A stretch of 64,000 nucleotides of DNA from Channallabes apus (taxonomy: Eukaryota > Chordata > Actinopteri > Siluriformes > Clariidae), in NCBI GenBank assembly GCA_030522415.1, contig CM060113.1, positions 8,959,065 to 9,023,064 on the forward strand, in the 5' to 3' direction. Positions 45,201 to 56,157 of the stretch are shown here, one piece after another. A program made the translations under genes and the position numbers. Below the pieces are notes generated by a model. That model was given only the letters and a program-made list of their open reading frames with translations. It was not told the DNA's origin and made no database searches. Each line of letters starts with the position of its first letter. Positions within the stretch are counted from its first letter, which is position 1.

Positions 45201-45499
45201 TCAGTTATTTAAAGGGGTTATGTTATCAAAAGGGTTACATTTGGGCTCCTAACAATTTGATTCAGCTACTAAATATTTTGGGTTTATGTAGGGTCATTGT
45301 TTAATTTCCTTACTTAGCTACTGTTCAGTAAAAGTTCTTACATGTTATGCGTTGTTCTGTTTCAGGAGGAATTGCAGCCTACAATGCTGGCCAGGACAAT
45401 GTTTGCTCTCATGCGGACATGGATCGTGAGACTACAGGGGCAGACTATGCAAATGATGTGGTGGCCAGGGCTCAGTTTTTCAAACTCCATGGATACTAG
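42211..45499 (+). CDS. lyg-B: goose-type lysozyme, four exons identified (188 aa if exon 1 is ATG+1)
   Basis: Peptidoglycan muramidase (GH23, goose type). Exons 42211-42294, 42382-42587, 42809-42947 and 45366-45499 have the same phases as lyg-A. Exon 1 was not found; it should supply a start and end in phase 1. Using lyg-A numbering, E73 is present in SRETRAG, and the two aspartates in GWGDGGN and LMQVD are kept. Three extra residues sit between them ([13 protein letters not shown]), a feature shared only with lyg-E. The C-terminus reads AYNAGQDNV ... [10 protein letters not shown] with Phe for the usual Trp, then KLHGY. Intron 2 is only 87 nt, in frame and without stops. Intron 4 (2.4 kb) holds a dead Tc1 and a hAT MITE. 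A repeat follows the stop at once, and no AATAAA was seen nearby. Confidence 0.88.
43455..44521 (+). mobile_element. degenerate Tc1-like transposon in lyg-B intron 4
   Basis: TA-flanked (43453-43454, 44522-44523). Ends CAGTGCCATGAAAAAAGTAT / TTTTTTTCATGGCAATG are inverted with one mismatch at the tip. Internal GTGAAAAAGTAATTGCCCCCC resembles the intact element at 6925-8543, so they are related families. Transposase traces ([20 protein letters not shown] from about 43845) are broken by stops and deletions. Confidence 0.85.
44553..45129. mobile_element. hAT-like MITE in lyg-B intron 4
   Basis: Inverted tips TAGTGATG (44553-44560) and CATCACTA (45122-45129). The flanking 8-mers GTCAGTAT and GTCATTAT differ at one base, fitting a hAT target duplication. 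The interior has repeated GTCTATG(A/G)GAGTCATGTGACAAA units and ends TTCATGAACGACC. No transposase. Confidence 0.75.
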
Positions 45500-45509
45500 T
45501 GCTAATTTT

Positions 45510-45690
45510 TCAGGCTACTAAGTCTTAGTCCCGGGATAAATGTCCCTGTTAGTTTTTATCATATTTTGTCAATCTTATCCTATTTTTGTTTAGTCAAGTT
45601 TTAGTCGACTAAAAGTCTGGACATTTTAGTCTAGTTTTAGTTAATGTAAACGTAACATTTTAGCTATAAGATTATTATTAATTAACACTT
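45510..45690. repeat. probable interspersed repeat after lyg-B
   Basis: TTAGTTTTTATCATATTTTG, AGTTTTAGTCGACTAAAA and TTTTAGTCTAGTTTTAGTTAA-like motifs give it a repetitive look. It starts a few bases past the lyg-B stop. Family and ends are not established. Confidence 0.3.
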
Positions 45691-47330
45691 CAGTTAACCA
45701 TCACAACAACTGCTGCATATCCGTATTTTTAAAACTACTAAACGTTAGAAGCAGTATGGACAGTGTTTTGAAACTTATATGAATTTACACACTTGGACTG
45801 TTGTAAGGATAGCTCCTATGGGTCACAGTCACAGTTTGCTAACCTATTAGCTTAATGTGCTTGGCAACGGTTTAACTATAAACTAGAATAAGATACATCA
45901 CAGCATAATTATGTTAACATGTGATAACATAATTACCACAAAGAGGCTGTAAAACTGGGGTCTCTCCGGTTTAATATGAAGAAAATGTATGAGGCGCCGT
46001 ATACAGCTTAAATCAAACTTCACACACATGAAACATTAGCATACGCACATCTCATTGGTGTGTGTGCACGGAGAGCTTGTGTGTGTTTTTGAGACGTTAG
46101 TAGTATACTGTATATGTATGTGTGACCGTTTTATAAATGTGTATGCCAGTGTTTTTCCTGATTATTATCACTAACAAATGGCTTCCTTATTGACACACAG
46201 CTGTTTAGTCCAAATCCAGTGAGTTCTTATCACTGTGTATGTGGAAATGCTCTTACTTTAACTATTAAACATAGTAGAAACAACAGTTATCAGTTTCTTT
46301 TTTTTTTATTTTTATTTTTTTACTATTCATCATTCATCAAGTGTTTACATGATCTACAGTACTTTTTTCTGACCATATTTCATGTTGAAGGTTCAGCACA
46401 GTACTTACAGGTTTTAAAAAGGGTTTGGCCAATACCTAACCCAATTCCATTTATATAATTTCACACAAAACAATCCAGTATATATATTCACAGGCTTTAA
46501 AAATGAATGTGGTTTATTTGAACGCATTTCATAATGTAACAAATTTAATTTCCCCGCCATATCCCTTATATACCCTTATGGTGACATGGTCAAGTGTGTA
46601 GTGATGGAGGAGTTTATAATACATTCTGACCACTAGGGGGAACAGATATGTAGCATAAGTGTACGTTAAATGTTGGTGATCTCTCGGCCAAGTTTGTGTG
46701 TGTGTTTGGTTAACAGAAATAAATAAATGTTTAAATTGGTCTAAAGTGGTAGGGACATAGTTAGTCTGTGGGTCCAACATCAAAAATTAGGAAAAGCATG
46801 TTTTTGCTTATGTTTTTCAAAATATATGATATTGAGGAAACCTTAGAACACCTGCACAGGGTCTGATTGCTGTAAGTGCACCAACAAATCCCACTGAGAC
46901 TCACTGATGGTAAATAATATGTAGTGCTATTATATTATAACCTGCTATTACTATTTACCACGAGGGGGCAGTATTTAGTTACCTGGAGTATAGAGTCTCA
47001 ACAAGTCAATATTGTTATCCTATTTAATGCATGGATGATAGGAATTAATTTGTAGGATATATTTACTGAAACCCTTTCAATGCCTTCCAGGTCATGTGAC
47101 CGTGTGAACCCAAACTAATACCTAAATAATCTACTTGGTCACCCCCCACAATGTCCCAAAATAATGGCTATGTCATGTCTATAATGTGTTATGTGTGCTA
47201 TCACGCATAACAATGGTGAACGGTCACTGGTAAACGCACTCCTCTGATTGTGAGGTCATGGTCATTATAAAGTAGTCTTCCTTTTGTGGTTGTAATACTG
47301 GATGCCACCTGCTTTAAAACAAGAAGTAAA
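45691..47330. other. intergenic, nothing recognised
   Basis: AT-rich DNA without splice-bounded frames of known family or clear transposon ends. Confidence 0.4.
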
Positions 47331-47932
47331 TCAACACAGTCTGTTACTGACCTCCATACTGACAGGCTGCTTATTTTTTTTTGTCCTTGTGAAGATGATA
47401 TATACACACAGTGATGACGTTTCACCTATTAAGAGATCTTGCAGTGTATTTATCAGGACTTGCAGCTCCTCCAGAGGTACCATGGGCCTCTTGGCTGCTT
47501 CTCTGATTAATGCTCTCCTTGCCCGGCCTGTCAGTTTGTGTGGGTGGCCCTGTCTTGGTAGGTTAGCCCTTGTGACATTCTCGCCCATTTTTGGATGATG
47601 TATTGAACAGTGCATTGTGAGATGTTCAAAGCTTGGGATATTTTTACAACCTAACCCTGCTTTAAACTTCTCCATAACTTTATCCCTGACCTGTGTGGTG
47701 TGTTCCTTGGGCTTCATGATGCTGTTTGTTCACTAACGTTCTCTAACAAAACTCTGAGGACTTTTAAAATACAGAACATCTGTATTTATACTAAGATTTA
47801 ATTTCACACAGGTGGACTCTATTTACTAAGTAGGTGACTTCTGAGGACAATTAGTTCCACTGGATTTTAGTTTGGGGTATCAGAGTTAAATGGGCTGAAT
47901 ACAAATGCACACAAACCTTTTCAGGGTGGCGC
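47331..47932 (-). mobile_element. Tc1-like remnant (transposase N-terminus)
   Basis: A minus-strand frame from 47717 reads MKPKEHTTQVRDKVMEKFKA and later LTGRARRALIREAAKRP, the DNA-binding part of a Tc1 transposase. The catalytic part is missing. The left flank GGGGTATCAGAGTTAAATGGGCTGAATAC (47875-47903) is typical of Tc1 ends. A SINE abuts it. Confidence 0.7.
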
Positions 47933-47933
47933 G

Positions 47934-48129
47934 GTGGTGTAGTGGTTAGCACTGTCGCCTTGCACCTCCGGGGTCTGGGTTCGATTCCCGTCTCTGTGTG
48001 CATGGAGTTTGCATGTTCTCCCCGTGCTTGGTGGGTTTCCTCCGGGTACTCCGGTTTCCTCCCACAGTCCAAAGATATGCAGGTTAGGCTAATTGGCATT
48101 CCTAAATTGCCCGTAGTGTGTGATTGGGT

Positions 48130-48160
<31 letters not shown>

Positions 48161-48292
48161 CCCTGCGATGGATTGGCACCCTGTCCAGGGTGTACCCCGC
48201 CTAGTGCCCGAAGTCTCCTGGGATAGGCTCCAGGTCCCCCGCGACCCTGAACACAGGATTAAGCGGTATAGAAAATGAATGAATGAATGAAT
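47934..48292 (+). repeat. Mermaid-like SINE, full length
   Basis: Best copy in the window. It has A-box-like TAGTGGTTAGCAC, B box GGGTTCGATTCCC, the body, an internal (GT)n, CAGGATTAAGCGGTATAG and a (GAAT)n tail. The tRNA-like head should drive RNA polymerase III. Confidence 0.88.
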
Positions 48293-48295
48293 TAT

Positions 48296-48446
48296 TATTG
48301 GTCTTAAGTAATATAAAAATTTTCTGAGATACTGAATTTTGGGTTTTCATTATCTGTAAGCTACAATCACCAAAATTTAAGTCTGTGTGTATCTAATCTA
48401 TGTAAGTTTCACTTTTTGAATTGAATTACTGAAATAAATAAATAAA
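48296..48446. mobile_element. Tc1-type terminal repeat remnant
   Basis: TTTTCTGAGATACTGAATTTTGGGTTTTCATTATCTGTAAG-like sequence and a CTGAAATAAATAAAT end resemble a Tc1 inverted repeat. Only one end is visible. Confidence 0.45.
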
Positions 48447-48745
48447 CCTAAAGACAATACAAGTGAGCAAGATCATATCAATTCCACCAAAGTCTTTATG
48501 TCCAGTATACAGTACATGGTGGTGCTTATTCACATCATCAAATTTGTGTATTACCCTTTTATTCAAATGACCTTGCCGAGAGTTTAATATTTTGTTAAAG
48601 AATTAATCTGTGATCTCAGAACACATTTTCAGTGTCTTCTAATCACTGAGCTGGTCACTAATCACTAATTCCCATTACACAAGTTATTATTCAACAAAAA
48701 CAGTCGTTTGAATCTTGGGACGTCACAGAAAATGCAAGCTATCAA
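48447..48745 (-). pseudogene. relic of an A/C-type goose lysozyme (intron 3 plus a scrap of exon 2)
   Basis: Begins exactly at the exon 4/intron 3 border (CCTAAAGACAATACAAGTGAGCAAGATC, as in lyg-A and lyg-C). It follows their intron 3 (TATCAATTCCA, GTGCTTATTCACATC), lacks exon 3, and ends in sequence like the start of exon 2 (GTTTGAATCTTGGGACGTCACAGAAAATGCAAG versus GTTTGGATCTTTGTGACGTCTCCAAAAATGCAGG). Not functional. It shows that a further minus-strand copy once stood between the two blocks. Confidence 0.7.
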
Positions 48746-48767
48746 AGAAATGACAAAAAGAATCTGA

Positions 48768-48962
48768 GATCAGCTCAGTGGTTATGGTATTGGACTACGG
48801 TTCGAAAGATCCCAGGTTCAAACCCCACAACCACCAAGTTGCCACTGTTGGGCCCTTGAGCAAGGCCCTTAACCCTCAACTGCTCAGATGTACAGTATAA
48901 TGAGATAAAAATGTAAGTCGCTCTGAATAAGAGCGTCTGCCAAATGCCTAAATGTAAATGTT
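48768..48962 (+). repeat. V-SINE-like tRNA-derived element, full length
   Basis: Head AGCTCAGTGGTTATGG and B box GGTTCAAACCC, then GTTGCCACTGTTGGGCCCTTGAGCAAGG and the conserved tail AAGTCGCTCTGAATAAGAGCGTCTGCCAAATGCC. A tail remnant in reverse lies at 56338-56395 between lyg-D exons 1 and 2. Confidence 0.85.
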
Positions 48963-48984
48963 CAATGTCGTTTGCGTTTATACC

Positions 48985-49125
48985 CCCAGAGGTGAGGGAG
49001 TGGTGATTGTTGCAGATTTTAATAGACATGTTGGGGAAGGGAACAGAGGTGATGAAAATGAAATGTGATGGGCAGGTTTGGTCTTCAGGAGAGGAATGTA
49101 GAAGTACAGATGGATCTTTAGATGG
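48985..49125 (+). mobile_element. LINE endonuclease remnant (RTE-like)
   Basis: The frame reads EVREWVIVADFNRHVGEGN-like residues (VIVADFNRHVGEGNRGDENEM) in pieces, then a stop. This resembles the GDFNxHVGxG motif of apurinic-type endonucleases in non-LTR retrotransposons. The catalytic Gly-Asp has become Ala-Asp. Very short fragment. Confidence 0.55.
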
Positions 49126-49500
49126 ATTTAGGATCACAAATTTTACATTGTGATACTTTTTCACTATTTTCCTGTTTTTACTTTATTTTTTGATAAAATA
49201 AACGCAGTTTTGATGAGCATAAGAAACATCTTTAAAAACATTTGTAATCTTACTGATCCCAAACTATAAGGATTGTTAAAATGAAGACAGTATTATGTGA
49301 TTGGGAGCACCACCATAGGAAATGGAGTCTCATAGTTAGTCTCATATAAAAGAGGATGTCTTGTCAAATGTTTCTCATTTGACTGTTTACTGTTTACATG
49401 CAGACATTTGGTCCTCACAAAGTAGTACAGAAAGAGTGCTGTAGTGCTGTGTGCAGAAAGATCTGGATTCCACCAGTAGAACTGCCTTGTACCCCCCCGG

Positions 49501-49797
49501 TCGACCAGATGTCATGTACACCTGCCTAAATTATATTACACAGAAGACTACACATGCCATGTACCTGTGGCAGACTGTGCCACCAGCGAAGATCAATGTA
49601 TCCATCACTCTGATGTTGTTAGTGGTGAGGACGTTTTCACCTTGTGTGCTCATATCATGGCCCAACACCACCTCAGGATCCCAAAGGATAAGATACACAG
49701 CATTAGATCTCTACCTTGCACTAGACAAGAGTTTACTTCATTTAGTATTGAGAAAGTTTTATGGACTGTTCTTAATTTCTTTAATTATTAAAGTTAC
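49501..49797 (+). other. unrecognised open reading frame
   Basis: A frame ending at 49791 has an evenly mixed composition (segments TEDYTCHVPVADCATSEDQC and VLWTVLNFFNY). An overlapping frame is open from 49451 to 49891. I do not recognise either protein and no splice sites or promoter support them. It could be a transposon-derived piece. Confidence 0.2.
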
Positions 49798-49891
49798 AGT
49801 AATTTCAGGGAACACCAGTGAGGTGATGGATTTTATCTATTTTGTTTATTCATCTGTTCATCCCGTTAATGTTATTGCTGTAGTGTTGTAA

Positions 49892-50739
49892 AACATTAAC
49901 TGAAATATGAGTGATTGTCTTTTGAATCATTTCTGTGTTTTTTTTTTTCAAACACTGTATTCAGTAAAACAGAATTAATTAATAAACTCCTCCTACTTAA
50001 TAAACTTCTAACATTATTGCTTTTGTGAACTTTGCAAAAACAATTTTTCATACTATATAAACAGTAAGAATAAGAGTAATATACAGTATAAACAAATAAT
50101 CTATAAAAGGATATACTTTTTCATTGTAACACTGCTGTAACAAGTTCTGTGCATTCTATAACACATTATATAGATGTGCAAGATCAATACACTAATACAG
50201 TAACTAATACTGTATATCACAAGAAAGGAGTGTGAGATGAAATCACATGCTGCCGCTGAGGCACTGACCACCTTGGACAAACACTACATTGAGGATAATA
50301 TTAGATAAGGATAATTCATGATGATAAATTATGATGATAATTCATGAATATAACTGACATTTAATGGTTATTTTATGAATCCTGGTTGTACACTATCCAT
50401 CATCTATACTGTATGTTTGAGTCAAGGACATTTGCAAACTCTTCTGCAACTCAAGATAGGTAGTATAATTATTTGGAACTTTCAACACATATCCACAGGT
50501 GTGGGACTTCTTGTGCAGAAACTCTTTGGCTGAATGTGAAACTTTACAACAAGGAGATCAGCTCCTACCAAGAAACAAATAATTCAGTAAACAATTTAAA
50601 ATGTACACATATAATAATACATAACATCAGGATTAAAAAAAAAATACGAATCTACTTATTTATAAACTAAGTATAATAAATATACAAATACTTTATCAAT
50701 AACATGTTATATTCTTTTTTTTCCCTTCTTTTTTTTGGA
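49892..50739. other. intergenic AT-rich DNA, nothing recognised
   Basis: No gene, RNA or mobile element identified. Confidence 0.45.
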
Positions 50740-51172
50740 TTTTTTCCCCCGATTTTCTCCCAGAATTTAGTCGTATCCAATTCCTCCACTAGGGGGCTCT
50801 CACATCAAGCTTCTACTATCAATCAGTCGGGTGGGCCGAAGACTATCACGTGTTTCCTCCGACCCACGTGACGTCACCGACCGCATCTGTTCGAACTGCT
50901 TGCTCACGCACCATTGGGGGCAGCGTAACACACTAAGTAGCTATCCGCTCCCTCTGCTTGCGTGAGCTCACAGACGCACCTGATTGGCTGTAGAGCCATC
51001 AATAATGTGGGAGCCCGAAGTACCTCTCGTCCCTCCCCTGTGAGAGAGCTCAGCCAATCAGCTCTCTCTAGGCCTCCGGCTGTGAGAGGTTACAGCATCA
51101 GGGTTCGAACTCGCGATCTCCGGATGATAGGGCGAGCGCTTTACCACTGCACCACTCAGAGGCCCCTAACAT
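50740..51172 (-). repeat. tRNA-derived SINE (second family), full length, antisense
   Basis: Read on the minus strand the head is GTGGTGCAGTGGTAAAGCGC with B box GAGTTCGAACC (51100-51165). A GC-rich body with GTGAGCTCACG, CACGTGATAGTC and a TTGGATACGACTAAATTC tail follows. Shorter copies lie at 13516-13652 and 37086-37437. Confidence 0.82.
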
Positions 51173-52200
51173 GTTAGATTCTAATGAATAAAATGAAAAC
51201 AAAATATCTTAAGTAATCAATCATCTGTGCAAAAACGCAGAAACTTCCTGAGCCGAACATCACTGGAGTTCTTAATAACCCCCTTCAGATAATCCATGAT
51301 CTGGCTTTCTCTGTTGTTTGATGTTTGATGTTTTAGTAGGGCTACAACTTATAGCTGTTGGAGTGAGGCTGGTCTTAAGTTCATTCAGTTTTGGTTCTTT
51401 CAAAACTGGACTCCAACACACTGCTATGTAAGCTGAGTCTTGCACAATTTCTTTGTGTGCCACATCAGGTAAGATCTCCTTGGCATTTTATGTAAAGAGC
51501 TCATCCTCACCAATTTCAAGTGAAGGCAGTAATATAGAAAAGGTTGGGAAAGTATTGAAGAGTATTGTAACCAAGAACCATCACTTAAGCTACATTTTCT
51601 CATACATCTTTCATGTTGTGCTTTGTCATGTGCTTCCTGCTGAAAAAGGTACTCCTAATTAATGCAGCAATTGTAAAGTGTCGCTATGAGATAAAACATG
51701 GAGTTTAAAAAGTAAACAGGATTCAAAGACTAAATGGGTATGTAACTGAAGGTCTGGGTATGTAACCTCTGCTGTAGCATGAATGATGAAGATCCTGTTG
51801 CCATAACTGAGGTCAATGGTTCAATTATTGATTTATCATTTTTGTGATTGTGTAGTGATTATAGAACCAGGCATAATAAATGTGATGCATGGGTCAATTT
51901 CAGTTGGTGAAAAAAATCAGTTGGGCTGTATTGTGTACTTCGGATTGCGAGTAACTTGGATAGCGAGCAACCTACCCAATGGTAGCACTGAGAAAGAAGA
52001 GGACAATGGTGGATGTATTAAGTGAGTACTGAGACAAAAAGGTTTTAAAACAAAATCATCTGGACAGACATACAGATATACAGACATACTGACATATGGA
52101 CATACAGGTTTCTGGTTTCCTCCAATGTATGAAACGTAAAGATATCATTGAAAGAATGAGTTCTGGCCAATGTACAGACAAAACCTTTATTTGATTTATA
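51173..52200. other. intergenic, nothing recognised
   Basis: No family resemblance in the open frames; no transposon ends found. Confidence 0.4.
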
Positions 52201-52346
52201 TAGATATAAAGTTTATTTGAACACTGCAAGGATAGTTGCTATAGAAGTTGCTTATTACTCGTGTTGCTTATCACATGTGTTTTTAAAGACGTGCAAAAAA
52301 CATAGCAGTTATACAGTGGTACTGGTAAGAATCAAACAAATACTGC

Positions 52347-53911
52347 TCAGTAGCCGTGCCGTTTAAACCACTGACTCCGACCTGCCACGTCATTGGAATA
52401 ATCATCTCCTGGGGTACCGATGTCCATGCCATGATATGTGCGGACATTACCTGGGCCAAAATTGTAGGCTGCAATTCCTCCTGAAGAGAAACATGACAGA
52501 GAACTAATTGTAATACATAATGAACAGAAACAATAACTGGATAAATGTTACCATTTAATGCAACACAGACCACACAGTGTCAGTTTGTACCTTTAAATTG
52601 GTGCTCTTTGGGCCAGCTGGGGAATTTCTTTTGAATTGCTTGAATGGATTGTATTAGAATTTCAGTGCCTTGGGTGACGTGTTCCTCGCTGTTCCAGGCT
52701 CCTCTTGGTGTGTGATGGCGCTTGTCAACCTAAAGACAATACAAGTGAGCAAGATCATATCAATTCCACCAAATATTTAATGAATACGTACGTGGTGGTG
52801 CTTATTCACATCGTCAAATTTGTTCATGACACGTTTATTCAAAGGTACTTGCTGAATAGTCAGAATAGTCTTCCAATCAGTGTCTAACTTCTCTGAGCCA
52901 CCAGTGAACTGGTTAAAAATGATAAACATCCTTAATGCATTACACAAGATATTATTTTCAACAAGGACTATAACGTTTATATGTAAAATTTACCCTTTCT
53001 AATTTTCACTGTATCAGAATCCATGAGCTCCCATGTAGACCCATAACATGTAGTAACCCATGGCCACTCCTTTCAATAACTGTAACTTCCACTCTTACCT
53101 CCATCTTAACCGCATTACAAAGGGTTTAACTCTAACCCTACCTGCATGAGACCAAAGCCATTGCAATGGTCTCCCCAGCCATTCACAAGAATCGCTCCAG
53201 CCCTCGACTCTCTGGATATGATGCCTGCGATCACAGCTGGGTCCATCTGCTTCGCTCTACCGACTTTGATGATGATGCTCTTGTACTGGTCCATCTTCTT
53301 CAGATCATGCTCAGCCAGTTTGTACGATGCTTCCACCCCTATAAAAGGAATCCTTTTCATTCATTCATTCATTTTCTATACCGCTTAATCCTGTGTTCAG
53401 GGTCGCGGGGGACCTGGAGCCTATCCCAGGAGACTTCGGGCACTAGGCGGGGTACACCCTGGACAGGGTGCCAATCCATCGCAGGGCACACACACATACA
53501 CACACTCACACACCCAATCACACACTACGGGCAATTTTAGGAACGCCAATTAGACTAACCTGCATATCTTTGGACTGTGGGAGGAAACCGGAGTAATAAA
53601 AGGAATCATTCATCAATAATCGTTTTCTCATGTCCAATTTCAAAACTAACATACAGAAGTGGGCACTTTTTTATAGTACCTTTTACAGTAAGTTTGTCCT
53701 GCCTAGCTGTTCTTTCTGACGCCCCAGTAGTTTGGATCTTTGTGACGTCTCCAAAAATGCAGGCTAAGAAAGAAATTACGAAAACAATCCAAAAACACAG
53801 AGAATCAGCCAGCTTTATATAAAAAAAAATTTGGATAAACATATGGATAACTATAAAGCATTTAATAGAAACCAAAACATGTTAATCAGGTACTTAAATA
53901 TACTCACCCAT
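52347..53911 (-). CDS. lyg-C: goose-type lysozyme, intact five-exon frame (185 aa) with diverged exon 5
   Basis: Goose-type muramidase, duplicate of lyg-A. Minus exons: 53911-53908, 53763-53680, 53338-53142, 52729-52591 and 52480-52347, all with good borders, matching lengths and no stop. E73, D86 and D97 are conserved. I count five residue differences from lyg-A over exons 1-4 (I8V, N59K, A79I, G88C, C109S) but nine over the 44 residues of exon 5: S145A, A149F, E158H, R159G, T165P, A170S, V174A, A175G and A177S. Several of these hit otherwise constant AYNAG and VVARAQW motifs. G88C is beside catalytic D86. Intron 2 has gained a SINE. The polyadenylation signal is at 52217-52212. It is either a diverging enzyme or an early pseudogene. 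Confidence 0.9.
53359..53600 (-). repeat. Mermaid-like SINE inserted in lyg-C intron 2, with target duplication
   Basis: The antisense SINE piece (ATTC tail ... CTGTGGGAGGAAACCGGAGTA) is bracketed by ATAAAAGGAATC at 53341-53352 and again at 53597-53608. The lyg-A intron has the single uninterrupted ATAAAAGGAATCATTCATCA. The insertion therefore postdates the A/C duplication. Confidence 0.88.
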
Positions 53912-54848
53912 GATGGTGCTTGTTACTTCCCTGAACAGAGAATAGAGCTGTAAGTGAGGACAATTGTAACTGTTATTGCATACAGTATGTATATCCCTAA
54001 ATACTTCCCCTATAAATAAAGCAGGAGGAGACATGTTTCAGTGCAACACCCCAACATTAATGAACCTGTCAAAACAGCCTCCAGCTACACAAACTACAGC
54101 AGTACACACTCTTATTATTATTATTATTATTATTATTAGTTTCTTTTCATAACTAAGGAGAACTTCTAGTTATGTTCAAAAGGTGACTAACCCTGCAGCA
54201 CGTATATTTTACAATACATAAAAATATATCTGTTAATCTCTGGTAACTACAAATGTATCAACATAGCAGGCGTGGAAATTCTACCGTATTTTGTCATTAT
54301 AAATAGGTATTATTTTGGAAATTTTATTTATATATTTTAATAGTACTTAAATTAAATAATACATAATTGTAGACATCAATCAATTGTTTTCGGCTTAGCA
54401 ATCAATTATTTAGTGTAAAAAAATAGTAATCTGTGGTAACTTATCATTAGCAACGTCATTAGCAATACAGCTATCTGTGTAAATCTGAACATGGATAATG
54501 TACCAGACAGCAATGTGGAAGTTGAGGATGAGCGTCCCTGCCCTTTCCTCAGTAAAATGTGGCGTTAGGTACATTTAGTTACAGACTCATTAAATTATGT
54601 GCACTTTCGAATCTGTACAAGACATCTCCAACAATTCCATCTGATTTGAAAAAGGTTTTGAGGTAAATTTAGCTCATTTGCTAATGTTACTTGTCCACAT
54701 TAGGAAATGTTCCAATAAATTTGATGTAACTGTCATAATTAGTTAGGTAAAATGCCACATTTGAGCTACAATCTCCTTTAAAAGTATTGGCATGGCAAAG
54801 CTAATTCTATTTAATTCAATTAAATTTTATAGCGCAATAGTGGTCTTT
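53912..54848. other. upstream flank of lyg-C, shared with lyg-A
   Basis: 53912-54063 is nearly identical to the lyg-A flank; beyond it an (ATT)n run (54113-54137) and AT-rich DNA with no recognised element. Confidence 0.55.
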
Positions 54849-55245
54849 GGGCGGCACAGCGGTGTATTGATTAGCACTACCGGGGTGATTAGCACCTCCA
54901 GGGTCCGGGTTCGCATTTGATTCCCGACCAGGCTCGATTACCGTCTCTGTGTGCATAGAGTTTGCATGTTCTCTCCGTGCTTGATAGGTTTCCTCCGGGT
55001 ACTCTGGTTTCCTCCCATAGTTCAAAGACATGTAGATTAGGCTAATTGGCGTTCCCAATTTGCCTAATAGTGTGTGCATGAGCGTGTGAGTACTGTATGT
55101 GTATGCGTGTGTGCCCTGCGATGGACTGGTACCCTGTCCAGAGTGTTCCCTGGCTCGTGCCCTAAGCCTCCTGGGATAGGTTCCATGTCGCCGCGACCCT
55201 GAATACAGGATAAAGCGATATAGACGATAAGTGAGTGAGTGAGTG
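54849..55245 (+). repeat. Mermaid-like SINE, full length with partly duplicated head
   Basis: GGGCGGCACAGCGGTGTATTG head, B-box region GGGTCCGGGTTCGCA followed by a second GATTCCCGACC, complete body, GATAAAGCGATATAG and a GTGAGTGAGTGAGTG tail. Absent from block 1. Confidence 0.82.
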
Positions 55246-56100
55246 AACAGTGGTCTTTGTCATAATAGCTTTACAGAATCAAAAGTAAATTATGGAATTG
55301 TGTATGAAATGTGAGAAAATATGAAAAATTATCAGATTGTTTATGATGAGCAAGTCTACGGCGATGGCATTTCTGGAGCAGCATGTAGCTCGACAGATAA
55401 TTCTATTATTTTTAGTAAATGAGAGATTTTTGCAGCGTATTCCTTGATCTCAACCCAAAATGTTTTTAATGTATAGCAAAGAAATAAAATGGCCATGCCA
55501 TTCCAATACTTTATAACAGAACTTCATGTAGCTAGTATGTGACTTCATCTCTGTTTCTGTTAAGCTACACATGGCATTTCTGAGTTTTGGCCCCATTTGC
55601 TATCTGGACCTGCCTCATTCATTCTGATGCCATGCTTCTGGCTATAGTTCTCATCACATTGAGACACTGCTGCTGAGAACTGCCCCAGATGCTCTGTGAT
55701 TTTTTTTTTTTAAAGAAATGTCCTCAATGTGGGACAAATAAAGGATTATCTTATGTAAGAGAAGGCTTTGGACTTCGAAGGCTTATATAGCAAAAAAAGT
55801 AAAAATGAAAATAAAATTAAAGTGTCCTTAAAAAAAACCTCTATGTCCTTTAAAAAGTAGTTGGACAGCAAGAAAAGGAAATGAAAATTAAATATTTTCC
55901 CTTAAACAATGGACATGGGTTTCATCTGGAAACAATGATCTTCATTGTTTAATGCCCCTTTAATATTTCACCTACAGTATATAAAGTGCCAGCTTCATCT
56001 AAATAAAATCAAGGACGTTGATATAATTTGTCTACATGTAAAACATTGCATTTAAAGTAATACATTTTATATTAGCAAAGATCTAATCTATGAACCTCTA
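55246..56100. other. intergenic DNA homologous to block 1 (34996-35935)
   Basis: Same order of shared patches as in block 1, forming the divergent intergenic space between lyg-C and lyg-D. Confidence 0.65.
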
Positions 56101-56157
56101 TAGATTCCTCTACAGGCAGAACCTGATAGTCAATAATTGTAGGTTTTGTGTTCCATG

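Noticed and set aside
45366..45499. lyg-B exon 5 as a separate pseudogene, since it is 2.4 kb from exon 4
   Set aside because: Phase, acceptor (TGTTTCAG) and length match the other genes, and the intron gain is explained by two transposons.
47934..48010. tRNA-like head with A and B boxes
   Set aside because: Part of a SINE with a body and tail found a dozen times in the window; it does not fold as a complete functional tRNA gene. The same applies to the heads at 31536, 48768 and 51165.
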